This document shows, piece after piece, positions 50,059-60,080 of a stretch of 64,000 nt of DNA (positions within the stretch are counted from its first letter, which is position 1; every line of letters begins with the position of its first letter). The notes beneath the pieces were generated by a model, which saw nothing but the letters and a program-made list of their open reading frames with translations, made no database searches and was not told where the DNA came from. The position numbers and the translations under genes are program-made. Source of the stretch: Adiantum capillus-veneris (taxonomy: Eukaryota > Streptophyta > Polypodiopsida > Polypodiales > Pteridaceae). The stretch lies in NCBI GenBank assembly GCA_014529385.2, contig CM043942.1, forward strand, positions 64,143,184 to 64,207,183, in the 5' to 3' direction.

Positions 50059-51297
50059 TTGAAAATATGCTTTTGGAATTGTAATGGATACCCATGGAAT
50101 GCGGGGGTTGGCATTGATGAACTAAGCAAAGCCGATGTTGTACTTCTTGTTGAAACTTGGGAGCATGATACACAAAGGATTAACGGCTTGGAGGATTACA
50201 ATGTACATTCATTGATGTGGTCAAAGAATTTCAAGCAACGAAGAGGACAAGGAGGGTTAGCATGTATGGTTAAGAAAGGATTGGAATATTTTGTATCAAT
50301 TGTGAAAGATGACAAGTACAAACGTTATGTATGGCTGAAAATTATGACACCAAAAAGAGCACCCATTTTTGTAGCCGGTTGCTACATTCCTCATCATGAT
50401 TCTCCCTTTTATGCTTGCATGGATAGAGATCAACCATTTTCTGATTTGGAAGAGGACATTGCTTATTTCAAAGGTGAAGGTGATGTTATTGTATTTGGGG
50501 ATATGAATGCTCGCACAAAAACATTGCAACATGATACTCAACAATTTGATATGCCATACATTTCAAGGGAGTTGGAGGAAGTTCACTTGTATGATCGTAC
50601 TTCAATGGATGAGAAAGAGCCGGATCAATATGGAAAGTTACTTTTACACATGTTTAATAGCACGGGTATGCTCATTGCCAATGGTGTATCTTTGTGGAGT
50701 GGAAACAATGGATTTACATGTAGGAGACATAATGGGGATAGTGTGATTGACTATATGCTACTCTCTGAAGCCATCATGTATCGCATAAAGAGTTTTATGT
50801 TTGGTCAATGGACCCCGGAATCCGACCATTGCACCTTATGTATTGACCTTTCATGTGGAGAAGCAACTAAGCATGATAATCTCAGCCAAAGGAAAGAGAA
50901 GTTATCACTATGTATGGATTTCAAACGGGCACCAATGTACATTGAAATGGTTGAGCAAAAATTATGGATGACAAATCTTCAATGTGATGCACCATTGGAA
51001 ACTAAATGGGAAGCTTTCAAGAAATCTATTTGTTCTTGTGCGGAAGAATGCTTTGCCATAAAGCATCTCCATGGTATCAACAAAGATAGATCACACAAAA
51101 GGTGGTTTGATAAAGAATGTCAAGATGCTCGAAAGTCCTTGATAAAGCTTGATGCAACTATGGACAAAGACAACTATCAAAGTCATTTGCATACATACAA
51201 GGCATTGATTCAAAAGAAGAGAAGAAGATGGGAAGTAAAGCAACAAGAAAAGTCCAAGAAAAGGCACGTGCATGTGGAAGATTTTGGAGAAACTTGA
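50059..51297 (+). CDS. LINE ORF2, endonuclease part
   Basis: A 412-residue open frame with the apurinic-type endonuclease landmarks of LINEs: CFWNCNGYPW (metal-binding Asn), LVETWE (Glu), AGCYIPHH, VFGDMNART (Asp, Asn), SVIDYMLLS and ESDHCTL (Asp-His). This enzyme would nick the target DNA for target-primed reverse transcription. The frame opens with TTG; there is no ATG between the ORF1 stop and the first catalytic motif, so either the start ATG mutated or translation reads through the TAG. It ends 70 nt after the RT frame begins. Confidence 0.88.
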   Translation: MKICFWNCNGYPWNAGVGIDELSKADVVLLVETWEHDTQRINGLEDYNVHSLMWSKNFKQRRGQGGLACMVKKGLEYFVSIVKDDKYKRYVWLKIMTPKRAPIFVAGCYIPHHDSPFYACMDRDQPFSDLEEDIAYFKGEGDVIVFGDMNARTKTLQHDTQQFDMPYISRELEEVHLYDRTSMDEKEPDQYGKLLLHMFNSTGMLIANGVSLWSGNNGFTCRRHNGDSVIDYMLLSEAIMYRIKSFMFGQWTPESDHCTLCIDLSCGEATKHDNLSQRKEKLSLCMDFKRAPMYIEMVEQKLWMTNLQCDAPLETKWEAFKKSICSCAEECFAIKHLHGINKDRSHKRWFDKECQDARKSLIKLDATMDKDNYQSHLHTYKALIQKKRRRWEVKQQEKSKKRHVHVEDFGET

Positions 51298-53420
51298 GAG
51301 GCAAGCGGGTTGAGAATTTTGGTAACTTGAGTCTAGTGGATATGTACACACATTGTAGGCAATTATATGAGCAAGCAAATACTGAAAAAATTCCATTTTA
51401 TGGTTCACTCCCATGTATGCCGTCTTTTTTTACTATTGAGGATGTATGCGGTGGGCTTGAAAAGTTGGCCACTCGCAAAGCGGGAGATCTTCAAGGTATC
51501 AAGCCGGAGATGATCAAATGGACGGGAGATTTTACCCATGAGTGGATGTGTGATATGTTCAACCTTGCACTTCAACATGATATGCCTTATGATTGGAGTA
51601 CTAATTGGGTTAAGCCTTTGCATAAAGGAGGGGATGTAAAGAATGTAAGCAACTACCGGACTATAATGATTGGGTCTCTTATGGAAAAGTTGTTTGGGTG
51701 CATAATGGAGATGAAATTGAGTGATTGGGCTGAAGAGAATGACAAGCGTGCAAAGGGACAAGCGGGTTTTCGTCGATGCCATAGCACCATTGATCATCTT
51801 GTCACTCTTCGTGTTCTCATGGAGGAAAGTCGGTTGAAAGGCAAGCGATTGTATTGTTGTTTTGTGGACTTTAAGAAAGCCTTTGATATGATTCCACGTA
51901 ACAATTTGTGGAGAAGGATGGAAGAACTCCAAGTGCCAAGTGAGTTTATGCTTACAGTTTCTGGAATCTATGAGAAGGTGATTTGTCAATTGCTCATGGG
52001 AAGAGAAATTTCAGAAATTTTTGTAAGCACTATTGAGGTTAAACAAGGATGTCCATTGTCACCAACTCTCTTTGGTCTATGCATCGATCAATTGGAACAA
52101 ATGGTACTTGACTTTATACAAGAAGAAGGCATTGAAGAGGTCACTATTTGCAATGCGGTAATCATGCTTTTGTTGTATGCGGATGATGTAGTGCTTCTAG
52201 CACACACTTTAGAAGATGCACAAAAGCTTATGGTTGTCCTTGAGAACTTTTGCTTGCATAGTGGGCTGGTTGTAAATGAATCCAAAACAAAGGTTATGCT
52301 TGTGAAAACCAACCATAAGGAGAAGCCATGCATTGTGTACAACAATGAGACACTTGAAGTTGTTGAGAGCTTTAAGTACCTTGGCCTTGAGGTTCCATCC
52401 AATCACAAGTGGCATGAATGTGCTATGCGTCGTTTGGAAGCAGGAAAGAGAGCATATTATGCATTTGAGAACATGTGTAATGCGGGAAACATCAAGTGTT
52501 GGGTTCTCAAGAAGTATATTTTTGATGCATTGGTGACACCGGTTCTTCTTTATGGAGTTGAAGTGTGGGGCGGGAGCATCTCAAAGTCTACTTGGAAAGA
52601 GTTTGAGAATGTCCAAAAGCGTTTTCTTACAAACTTTCTCCAAGTTAAGACACAAACACCATATATGCTCCTACTTCTTGAGTCGGGATCTCTTCCAATT
52701 GAGGTTATGGGCATGGAAAGGGTTGTGGAGTACATGATAAAGATGCGTCAAAACCCCTCACATCGACTTCCTACAATTGCATGGGAAGCAAGCAAAAAAG
52801 TTCAAAAGACGCATAAAAGCAAGATCTTGAGCACGGGATGGATGCAAGACATAAAGAAGTGGTTTGGGAGATGGGATGCATTACACTTGCTACATGATGC
52901 TTCAATTGACTCTCAAGTGAATGAAGCTTTTCTACAATGCCAATGTATTACGGCTTGGGAGAAATTCGGTGGGTCACGCTTCATACATTACACCACCTAT
53001 ATTGCCCCCAACTACAAAACCATGTTCTTCGCTGAGAGAGGAAACAGTACTCACACTTACATGCTTGAGCCTATTCCCTTGTCCGCGATACGCACTATCG
53101 CAGCAATTGGGCTTAGCTACCATTTCCTTCGATGCGAGATAGGGAGTTGGGGCAATGGAGAAGAGTCAAATCGATTGTGCACATTATGCTTGCTGCAAGT
53201 TCGAGAGTCTGAGTACCACACACTACTAGAGTGCTCAGCTTTTGATCACATCCGAACTTGCTTCTCTCACATTTTCAACCATAACTTAGACCTACACACT
53301 TTCCTCTCCCAGCCAAAGTGTGGGCTCTCCATTGCGACTCTCATCACTACAATTTTGGAGCATCGAGAGTCACTCATCAGCCATACACATACTACATCAC
53401 ATGTAACTTTGGTCCCATAG
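51228..53420 (+). CDS. LINE ORF2, reverse transcriptase part
   Basis: A 730-residue uninterrupted frame, shifted by -1 relative to the endonuclease and overlapping it by 70 nt. RT blocks in order: KPLHKGGDVKNVSNYRTI, GQAGFRRCHSTIDH, CCFVDFKKAFDMIPR (first catalytic Asp), KQGCPLSPTLFGLCID, LLYADDVVLL (catalytic DD) and FKYLGLEV. Near the C-terminus CTLCLLQVRESEYHTLLEC is a CCHC-type zinc-binding motif. There is no RNase H. The ATG at 51228 probably lies inside a formerly continuous ORF2, since FWRNLRGKR is the usual LINE linker. Confidence 0.92.
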   Translation: MGSKATRKVQEKARACGRFWRNLRGKRVENFGNLSLVDMYTHCRQLYEQANTEKIPFYGSLPCMPSFFTIEDVCGGLEKLATRKAGDLQGIKPEMIKWTGDFTHEWMCDMFNLALQHDMPYDWSTNWVKPLHKGGDVKNVSNYRTIMIGSLMEKLFGCIMEMKLSDWAEENDKRAKGQAGFRRCHSTIDHLVTLRVLMEESRLKGKRLYCCFVDFKKAFDMIPRNNLWRRMEELQVPSEFMLTVSGIYEKVICQLLMGREISEIFVSTIEVKQGCPLSPTLFGLCIDQLEQMVLDFIQEEGIEEVTICNAVIMLLLYADDVVLLAHTLEDAQKLMVVLENFCLHSGLVVNESKTKVMLVKTNHKEKPCIVYNNETLEVVESFKYLGLEVPSNHKWHECAMRRLEAGKRAYYAFENMCNAGNIKCWVLKKYIFDALVTPVLLYGVEVWGGSISKSTWKEFENVQKRFLTNFLQVKTQTPYMLLLLESGSLPIEVMGMERVVEYMIKMRQNPSHRLPTIAWEASKKVQKTHKSKILSTGWMQDIKKWFGRWDALHLLHDASIDSQVNEAFLQCQCITAWEKFGGSRFIHYTTYIAPNYKTMFFAERGNSTHTYMLEPIPLSAIRTIAAIGLSYHFLRCEIGSWGNGEESNRLCTLCLLQVRESEYHTLLECSAFDHIRTCFSHIFNHNLDLHTFLSQPKCGLSIATLITTILEHRESLISHTHTTSHVTLVP

Positions 53421-53452
53421 GTCATATTTGACCTCCGAGGACGATAATAAAA

Positions 53453-53455
<3 letters not shown>

Positions 53456-53524
<69 letters not shown>
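53456..53524. repeat. (CT)n microsatellite at LINE 3' end
   Basis: CT run with one TG interruption, starting about 35 bp after the RT stop codon. Confidence 0.95.
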
Positions 53525-54148
53525 CAATCTGAGTCGCAATTCTCAAGGACAGTGAAACAAGGATGTGTACTTAATTGGCCAACTGCATGGGAAACTTCCA
53601 AGGCTGAACACACTCAATCTCCTTTTGCAAATCTTGGATCCTCCATCTGTCATCAGGCCTGTTGTGGTGCACATGCGATAAAAAAGCCATACAACATACC
53701 ATAATCAAAAAAAGTCTTAGCTAATTAGACCGACCAAGTAAAAGAATGAATAAATATCAAGAGTTTTGTTTGCAAGAAGCTAGTAGAGACTCTATAAAAT
53801 TAGCATAATTAAAATAATAAATTACAAAATTAAAAAATCAACCCACAAAAAGGTGAAGTTGAATAATTATAGATATGTGCAGATTTCATCACAATGTCCA
53901 TGACTCAGTTACATCCGCTGGACCAAAATAAAGATCAAATAGGTATAATAGATTCAATAATGTAATTAGATAGATAAGTCTAAGAAATATTTAGACTAAA
54001 TAAGATAGGCTGATAAAAATAGAGTCCAATATACCGTACAATAGATGATTCAAAGTGTAAAGGTGGAGAGAATGGAAGTCTGAGTACACAACATAAGAAA
54101 GATTTGAATAGCGACATGTATACCCAAGTGTATAATGCATGCTTGAGA

Positions 54149-54150
<2 letters not shown>

Positions 54151-54236
<86 letters not shown>
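54151..54236. repeat. Compound (TG)n(AG)n microsatellite
   Basis: About 34 bases of TG repeats run directly into about 50 bases of AG repeats. Confidence 0.95.
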
Positions 54237-55636
54237 AGTTGCACCCTTTTCATATACCCAACAAAGAACCATGTGCTCGACGAGTCCCAGTACAGACCAC
54301 CGTCTCTTGAAACGCATTGATTGCACTGACATTGAGTTGAGCACTGCCCCTTTTCTTCTTGCTTCACATCTATTTTCGAGGTGAAGACCGAATTGGGGAG
54401 GATTATGGGACCCGTTGGCCGATACAAAGGCAAGCTGGTGAGTTGTGGAAGGCAATGGACCACTTGGAGCCCATGCTTCCTTCATTGCTAAATCTATTGA
54501 ATAGGCCATCATTTCATTTGACTAGAAAGCTTCATGCAGGAAATTGTGTGTCATGGGAGCTCTAAAAATGTGGGCACAGGCCGATGGAAGGGGGAACTTG
54601 ATCACTTCAAGCTCGAACTTCGGAGGAGAGAATAGTTGAACGGGGCGACTATGAAAGCGTCACTTGTAGTGCAATCGTACAATCATCGGAGTATTAAAGG
54701 GCAAGGTCATCGAGGAGCTCGTAAGGGCAACACATAAGCAAAGGATTGAAGGGTAAAGTAGTTGTAGGCCGAGGAGACATACCTTGAAAGCACCATGGCT
54801 TGGGAGTTCATGCATGCTACAACGGTTGCATAAGAGCTCCTAGTTCAACTCCAAACAATGCAGTTGCGGGGCAACAATCGTAAGTCCTTCGTCGACTAAC
54901 AAACATCATAGCCTGCAAGCTGGTGGGCAGCTCCTCCTCTGTCAATTCCTACATCCTACCTCCAAACCTATTGTGTGTGCATTAAAATGGCAGTTATACT
55001 AGGTGTCACAAAACCAACTAGAATATGCTGGTCACCTAGGCCGTCAACGGGGATAGATGTGAGTCGAGAGTTGAAAAGGCACAAGAGATGAACCCACCTC
55101 TATGGGAGATGAAGAGACAGCGATCACAAAGAGAGAGAGAGAGAGAGCACTTTTCCTTTGCTACAGACTTGAGCAATGGGAATCCGTATCAATGGTGGGG
55201 TGTAGCCTTTGCTTGTGCCTTCAATAGGAGCTCCAGATACACTTCAAGCTTGAGCCTCAACTGTAGGCTAAAAAGCACATTTCTCTATCAGTGTGGCTAC
55301 TAGTAGCCTACAACCCATGCTTGCCCTTGCGCTTCAGCTACGAGAAATGCAACTGGGAATCGTTGCCCTTGACCAATAGGTGCTACCCTTTAATGTAGTG
55401 GCCTGTCTTTGATTTCTTTTTACCGCCCATGCCACCGGATGTTGAGGGAGTCTCACTTGTTATATGTAATAAATTTCCAACCCACCATGTGCGATGCCTA
55501 GAACACCAAAGTATCCCATCAGACGACGTCAATTGCATGCCACAATGCAATGTGTCTTCTATCGGTCGTATGTAGAACCCATACGGATATAGGCTAGTTG
55601 TAAGTGGACACTAGTACGGCTGGTTGCCTTTGGTGG

Positions 55637-55639
<3 letters not shown>

Positions 55640-55688
<49 letters not shown>
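55640..55688. repeat. (CT)n microsatellite
   Basis: CT run of about 49 bases in unassigned sequence. Confidence 0.95.
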
Positions 55689-55690
<2 letters not shown>

Positions 55691-55930
55691 GTGCACAAGG
55701 GCTTATCTCAGTTTGGGAGTTAAGCCTTCATGTCACAAATTTTTACACGTATAAAAGGCTACGCTTCCCCCATCCTATGTAAGTTTAGATACGTGAGGTT
55801 GCGAAGTTGTAGTGCAAAATAAAAGGTGAGAAGTACGCCTAGGTTTCTCTGGAAATACGTTCCCCCATCTTATGTTAGTTTAGATAATTGAGGCTACGAA
55901 GTTTTAGTGCAAAAAAAGGCGATAAGTACG

Positions 55931-56278
55931 CTTAGGCTCCTTCTATATTTCCCAAGCAAAGTTAGCATCTGATCTTGGGGTTTGCTAATTTGATTGACAT
56001 GCATGTCAAATATGGTGCACTATTGACAGCCACAAATCCCACACATGAGCATGCTTCTACGGGGAGAAGATTGTTTCTTTAAACTATCTTTAAATTGAAG
56101 CATGTCTCATAATTGGAGCTTTTACCCTATATAGGCAAGGCTCATGTTGTTCTTTGCATCTATATACTATCTTAAAAACACAGGAGTGAACACCACCTCG
56201 AGCCCGAGCACCCCCTATATATAAATAAGCAGTTGTGGGTTGTTTTTCTTCCTTCCACAGGCTTCGTCCAAGAACTCC

Positions 56279-56280
<2 letters not shown>
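55931..56280 (+). repeat. 348-bp direct repeat, copy B (no LINE)
   Basis: Nearly identical to 48937-49284 and likewise ends at a GA tract (56281-56349). After the tract comes a short block that in the other locus lies beyond the LINE at 54062, so this copy resembles a LINE-free version. Confidence 0.9.

Positions 56281-56349
<69 letters not shown>
56281..56349. repeat. (GA)n microsatellite
   Basis: GA run of about 69 bases directly after direct repeat B. Confidence 0.95.
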
Positions 56350-56352
<3 letters not shown>

Positions 56353-56390
56353 AAGGTCGAGAGAATGGAAGTGTGAGTGCACAACATAAG

Positions 56391-56712
56391 TGTTAGGAAT
56401 TGAATCGTGCTAGCTATGATGGATGAAAGAGAAACATAGCTTCAATGTGTGAGAGTGTGTGTAAGCAAGGTTATCACTCAAGTGAATTAGGTTCCAAGAT
56501 AGAATTAGCTTGGACTCATAAACACAATCTTGAGTATTGACTTAGCTTAGCAGAAGCTCACCATAGACAAGCTTGTAGTGCAAAATGGAGTTGTTGTTTA
56601 TTCATTCATGAAATGAGCTTTAAGTAGCTCTACAACCTTGCTCCACAGCATGTGGGATAAATCCAATCTCCTCTCCTTGAATCAGACCTTAGGACAAAGC
56701 TCACACTTTACA
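56391..56712 (-). repeat. Copia-like LTR (3' LTR)
   Basis: A 322-bp segment running TGTTAGGAATTG to CTTTACA. On the minus strand it is preceded by ATCAAGGGGAGGATT (56713-56729), a good polypurine tract, so it is the 3' LTR of a minus-strand element. No matching 5' LTR was found. Confidence 0.6.
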
Positions 56713-56757
56713 ATCCTCCCCTTGATGTTTGGACTAAGACAAGGTACTGAAGATGCA

Positions 56758-56940
56758 TGATCCACACAGGCTAACAAAATCCACATAGGATGGTGATATC
56801 CACACAGGAATATAAAGTCCACAAAGGATGATGATATCTACACAGGATGGTAAAATCCAGACAAGAAAAATCCACAAAGGATGGTGATGTCCACACAAGA
56901 TGATAAGATGGTATCCACACACGAGAAAGTCCTCCCCTAC
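56758..56940. repeat. Degenerate TCCACACAGGATGGTGATA repeats
   Basis: About seven imperfect copies of a 22-26-bp unit (TCCACA..AGGATGGTGATA) in tandem, lying between the Copia polypurine tract and its gag remnant. Confidence 0.8.
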
Positions 56941-56999
56941 AAGTAGAGAGTCTGCATCTTCAAATTGGGTCTTCATAAAAGACAATGTTGTTCTCGTCT

Positions 57000-57417
57000 T
57001 CTACTATGTAAGCTGATCCTTTGTCAGGTCTCTTGCCTTGATTGCTTCTGCTGTTGCTTCTAATGCTGCTGCTTTCTCCACTGCTACTGCCTCCATTTGA
57101 GTAGCACCGAGAAGGAGGGTGTCCTTTCCGTTTGTCGATGTTGATGGTGAATGCCTTCCCCTTTAATATGTTGCGATAAAAACTCCTCCTGATGAGGTGA
57201 GTGAACCTCTTTGCTTTCTTTCTTCTGCTTGGACTGAGTTGATGACATCTTGGAATGGTGGTGCTGGTTCTTTTTCTTCAAGAATTGTGACTAAGTGGTC
57301 ATAAGAAGGTGGAAGTGCACTTAATAGAATGACCACTTTGTCATCTTCTTGTACTTCAACTTGGATGTAAGTGAGTTGCGTGACAATTATCTTAAACCTA
57401 TTCACTAGGCTAGCAAT
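57000..57417 (-). pseudogene. Copia gag remnant
   Basis: The minus strand reads SLVNRFKIIVTQLTYIQVEV, EDDKVVILLSALPPSYDHLV and EEKEPAPPFQDVINSVQAEE. This is the middle of a Copia gag polyprotein (UBN2-type). Downstream is degenerate text rich in Ser and Asn. Protease, integrase and RT are missing before the polypurine tract at 56729. Confidence 0.75.
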
Positions 57418-57742
57418 TGTAAAGAATGAGGATGCAAGAGAGCTACACAAGACAAGCAGAAAACACACATAGATTGAAAGCTTCTTCTTCTTCTTCGCTA
57501 AGAAAAGAGAGTACAAAAATGACTAAGTGCTAAAGCTCAAAAGTAGCGGATATGTACATGCGGTCACTAAGTGTGAACTCACTAGAAGCGTACTAGGCTG
57601 GCACTATAAGTGTAGTCCATCTCTAGAATCACTGGTAGAGATCCTCTGTGTCGGTCACCTAACGCACCAATGAGTAAATGCCGTAAGCGGACAAGACCCG
57701 TAGTGGATGCCATCTCAAGATGTAGAGCTCGACATCTCAACA
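57418..57742 (-). repeat. Candidate second Copia-like LTR
   Basis: A segment with TG...CA ends (TGTAAAGAATG to CATCTCAACA) that interrupts the gag text on one side and abuts the inverted-repeat breakpoint on the other. On the minus strand TGAGGGGGATTG precedes it, resembling a polypurine tract. It does not match the LTR at 56391. No convincing target duplication. Confidence 0.4.
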
Positions 57743-57855
57743 ATCCCCCTCACATAAAAGTCTAGAATTCATGTTGAAAGACCTTTCAAAACTTTGTGTA
57801 GTTAGTTGATGATTGTTTGGAACTAATCTTTGTGTGGTTCTAGCATTGAGAGACT

Positions 57856-59340
57856 ATGACACGCTATACCTTTGATGATATCCCAATCTTCTTCGGAAAT
57901 CCAGAAGAAGATGTTGATGATTTTCTTGCTGATTTTAGAATGGTTTGTCATATCCTTGGTAAAAGGGATGACATTGAAAAAGGGGATTTTCTATTGCTAT
58001 GCCTTAGAGGCAACGCTGAGCAATGGTTTTGGAGTATGTCTTCTCAGATTGAAGATGGATATACCCAAATTTCCAAAGCTTTGAAGGCCAAATTCTCTAA
58101 AGTTCCAACAACGGAGAAAGCATGGGCTTCACTACGGAGACTTCAACAACATGGTGAAGACTATTATGCTTATGAGGATATTTTTTCTGGTCAATGGGAA
58201 GGATGTGGATTTAGTTCTACATTTCCAGATTATGTAAAAATGGATCAATTTATTTCGGGTTTTTCTCCCTTCCTAAAGACTAAGGTTACTTGTAGTGGAC
58301 CCTCTACCTTTGAAGAAGCGGTCACTATTGCCCGACGGAAGTTTCACAAGTACTTTTACATCAAAAATGGTTTCCATCATGCTGGAAGAACCAACCATCA
58401 TGAAAGTGTTTCTATCAAGGAGTCATCTCCTTTGCCATACTTGTCTCCTTCTACTCCGACAGATGTTGAAGAAGTTACTTACATGCCAACTGATTATTCA
58501 AGTGCTAAAGTGTGTGGCCAAGATTCAAATGTGGAATCTCTTTCTTCTACCTTTATCACAAGCATGCAAAAATCGACACAAGATATCTCAAATGGCATTG
58601 ATGATTCAATAATGGATACATCCAACCTTTTGGCAGACGATCAATTTCTAGTCCGAGCAGACGAAGCTTTTGTGCAACATGACTCTATGGAGAATGAAGA
58701 ACTTGAAGGTAACCTTGATCTTATGGAATGTTCTGAGAGTGTATCTTGTCTAAAAGAAGAGAGTGAAGAAGAAGATGAAATCATAGGTGGAGAGATCATA
58801 GACCACATTGATCATAAAGAGATGATTGTGTACATGGAATGCCAACTCCAAAACAAAGTAGAAGAGTGTGAGTTGAATCCAGGTGAGGATAATCTTGAAG
58901 AAGTGTTTAAGGATGTTGAAAAGCATTGGTATGACCCATGTATGTTAAGCATAGAGAAACCTATCATGCAAGAAGCCAAATGTTTCACAAAATCAAACAG
59001 TATTCCATCAACCTTTGAGGTGGTACAATGTGAGGAGTTACAACCTTGCCAAAGGGGGGGCTTAGAAGGGGATGAAGAACATGGGAGAGTAGTAAAAAAT
59101 AAAATCATAAAAGGAAACTATCAGAAGGGTATCATTCTCTCCAGTGGTGTTTTAGTGGGTGGCTCTTCATTCATGGGAGAATCTCTTAGCAAGGAAATAC
59201 AAGCTTTTGAAGCCCCAATCATCTTCATATTGGGTTTCACCTCTTCAAGGTCAACTTCTCCTCTCTTCACATATACCTTTCATCGGGGACACCATACCTT
59301 CTTAAGCGGAAGAGGACATGAATACTTGGTGATAAACTGA
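57856..59340 (+). CDS. Intact gag of the gag-only element
   Basis: A 494-codon frame from ATG. Residues about 10-170 form the retrotransposon gag (capsid-like) domain, with FFGNPEEDVDDFLADF, LRGNAEQWFWSM and KAKFSKVPTTEKAW. A Ser/Thr-rich middle (about 190-280) leads to an acidic stretch (KEESEEEDEIIGG) that is deleted in the left copies, then a C-terminal part ending in GRGHEYLVIN. No zinc knuckle or protease motif is visible. It would make the capsid; enzymes must come from another element. The length and open frame suggest this copy predates the damage seen on the left. Confidence 0.85.
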   Translation: MTRYTFDDIPIFFGNPEEDVDDFLADFRMVCHILGKRDDIEKGDFLLLCLRGNAEQWFWSMSSQIEDGYTQISKALKAKFSKVPTTEKAWASLRRLQQHGEDYYAYEDIFSGQWEGCGFSSTFPDYVKMDQFISGFSPFLKTKVTCSGPSTFEEAVTIARRKFHKYFYIKNGFHHAGRTNHHESVSIKESSPLPYLSPSTPTDVEEVTYMPTDYSSAKVCGQDSNVESLSSTFITSMQKSTQDISNGIDDSIMDTSNLLADDQFLVRADEAFVQHDSMENEELEGNLDLMECSESVSCLKEESEEEDEIIGGEIIDHIDHKEMIVYMECQLQNKVEECELNPGEDNLEEVFKDVEKHWYDPCMLSIEKPIMQEAKCFTKSNSIPSTFEVVQCEELQPCQRGGLEGDEEHGRVVKNKIIKGNYQKGIILSSGVLVGGSSFMGESLSKEIQAFEAPIIFILGFTSSRSTSPLFTYTFHRGHHTFLSGRGHEYLVIN

Positions 59341-59394
59341 TGTTTCCAAATCTTCTTCATTTGGTTCTTTGGTGTATGGAGGTCGCACATTGTG

Positions 59395-60048
59395 ATGCTT
59401 CTGGTCTTCATCATAGATGAAAAACTTGTTGATTGCTACATGTGGATATTTCATCAATCAGTACCCAAATCTATTCTCTTCCAATGTATTGGAAGCAATA
59501 GAAACCTTTGTCTATTATCTACTTATGTGGTAAACTATTTGCAATATCTTCCAATAGCAGCTGGAAGCATGGATCAAGCTTTCCTAAATCATGAAGGTCA
59601 TAGAATATTTTACTTCTTGATGAGCCTACCCAGGTTGAATGAATTTTATGAGCTACAGTTCAAGAATTTTCTCATACAAGCTCTTGAAGATCGTAGCAGA
59701 TACATCAACTTTACACAGGAGGAAGAGCAACCAATCTTTTATATCACATTCATAGTGATAGATGCAATGATGGACAACAGTAAAATCTACAAGTTTCTTC
59801 AACCGAAATCAGTAAGTGATCGCATACCATACATCTCGCTTTGGGAAAGATATTTCAAGATCTTTGATCCTGGGGGGTGCTTATGGAAACTTTCTCAATG
59901 GAGGAGGTTTACTCCGTCACTTCATTTCATCTTGCTATTGGCTCGGAGAACCTTCCATATCACACAAGGTTTTTTAATCATACAACAAAGGTTCTTCAAA
60001 GATAAGAGCAGACAAAGACAGACGTTACATAATATACATATTGTATGA
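59395..60048 (+). CDS. Second ORF of the gag-only element, unknown function (right copy)
   Basis: Starts at ATG 59395, 54 bp after the gag stop, and ends 47 bp before the LTR. It is intact like the two left copies (8158-8811, 13230-13883), with a few substitutions (LNHEGHRIFYF for ..YLL, EDRSRY for EDHSRY, SDRIPY for SDPIPY). No known domain is recognised. Its fixed place between gag and the polypurine tract is where pol or an extra ORF would lie. Confidence 0.55.
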   Translation: MLLVFIIDEKLVDCYMWIFHQSVPKSILFQCIGSNRNLCLLSTYVVNYLQYLPIAAGSMDQAFLNHEGHRIFYFLMSLPRLNEFYELQFKNFLIQALEDRSRYINFTQEEEQPIFYITFIVIDAMMDNSKIYKFLQPKSVSDRIPYISLWERYFKIFDPGGCLWKLSQWRRFTPSLHFILLLARRTFHITQGFLIIQQRFFKDKSRQRQTLHNIHIV

Positions 60049-60080
60049 TCAGATAAATGGTACATGAATGTACCATTATC

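Larger units (their letters stand above)
49284..53456 (+). mobile_element. Nearly complete LINE retrotransposon
   Basis: A non-LTR element with ORF1 (49341-50028), an endonuclease frame (50059-51297) and an RT frame (51228-53420), all on the plus strand. It ends in GATAATAAAATCTAT followed by a CT tract. There is no poly-A tail and no clear target duplication. The RT ends with a zinc-binding domain and has no RNase H. Coding damage is light: one frameshift and one stop in ORF1, and one frame change in ORF2. Confidence 0.88.
53530..55930. other. Unassigned region with microsatellites
   Basis: No recognisable gene. It contains a compound (TG)n(AG)n tract and a (CT)n tract, listed separately. 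A short block at 54062-54094 (GAGAGAATGGAAGT..) matches 56357-56390. Confidence 0.4.

Noticed and set aside
54240-55600. Host gene in the less AT-rich stretch
   Set aside because: Several short frames but no domain, no consistent frame and no splice pattern that I could support.
56734-56985. 83-codon minus-strand Ile/Leu/His-rich frame
   Set aside because: Produced by the TCCACACAGGATGG tandem repeats, not a gene.
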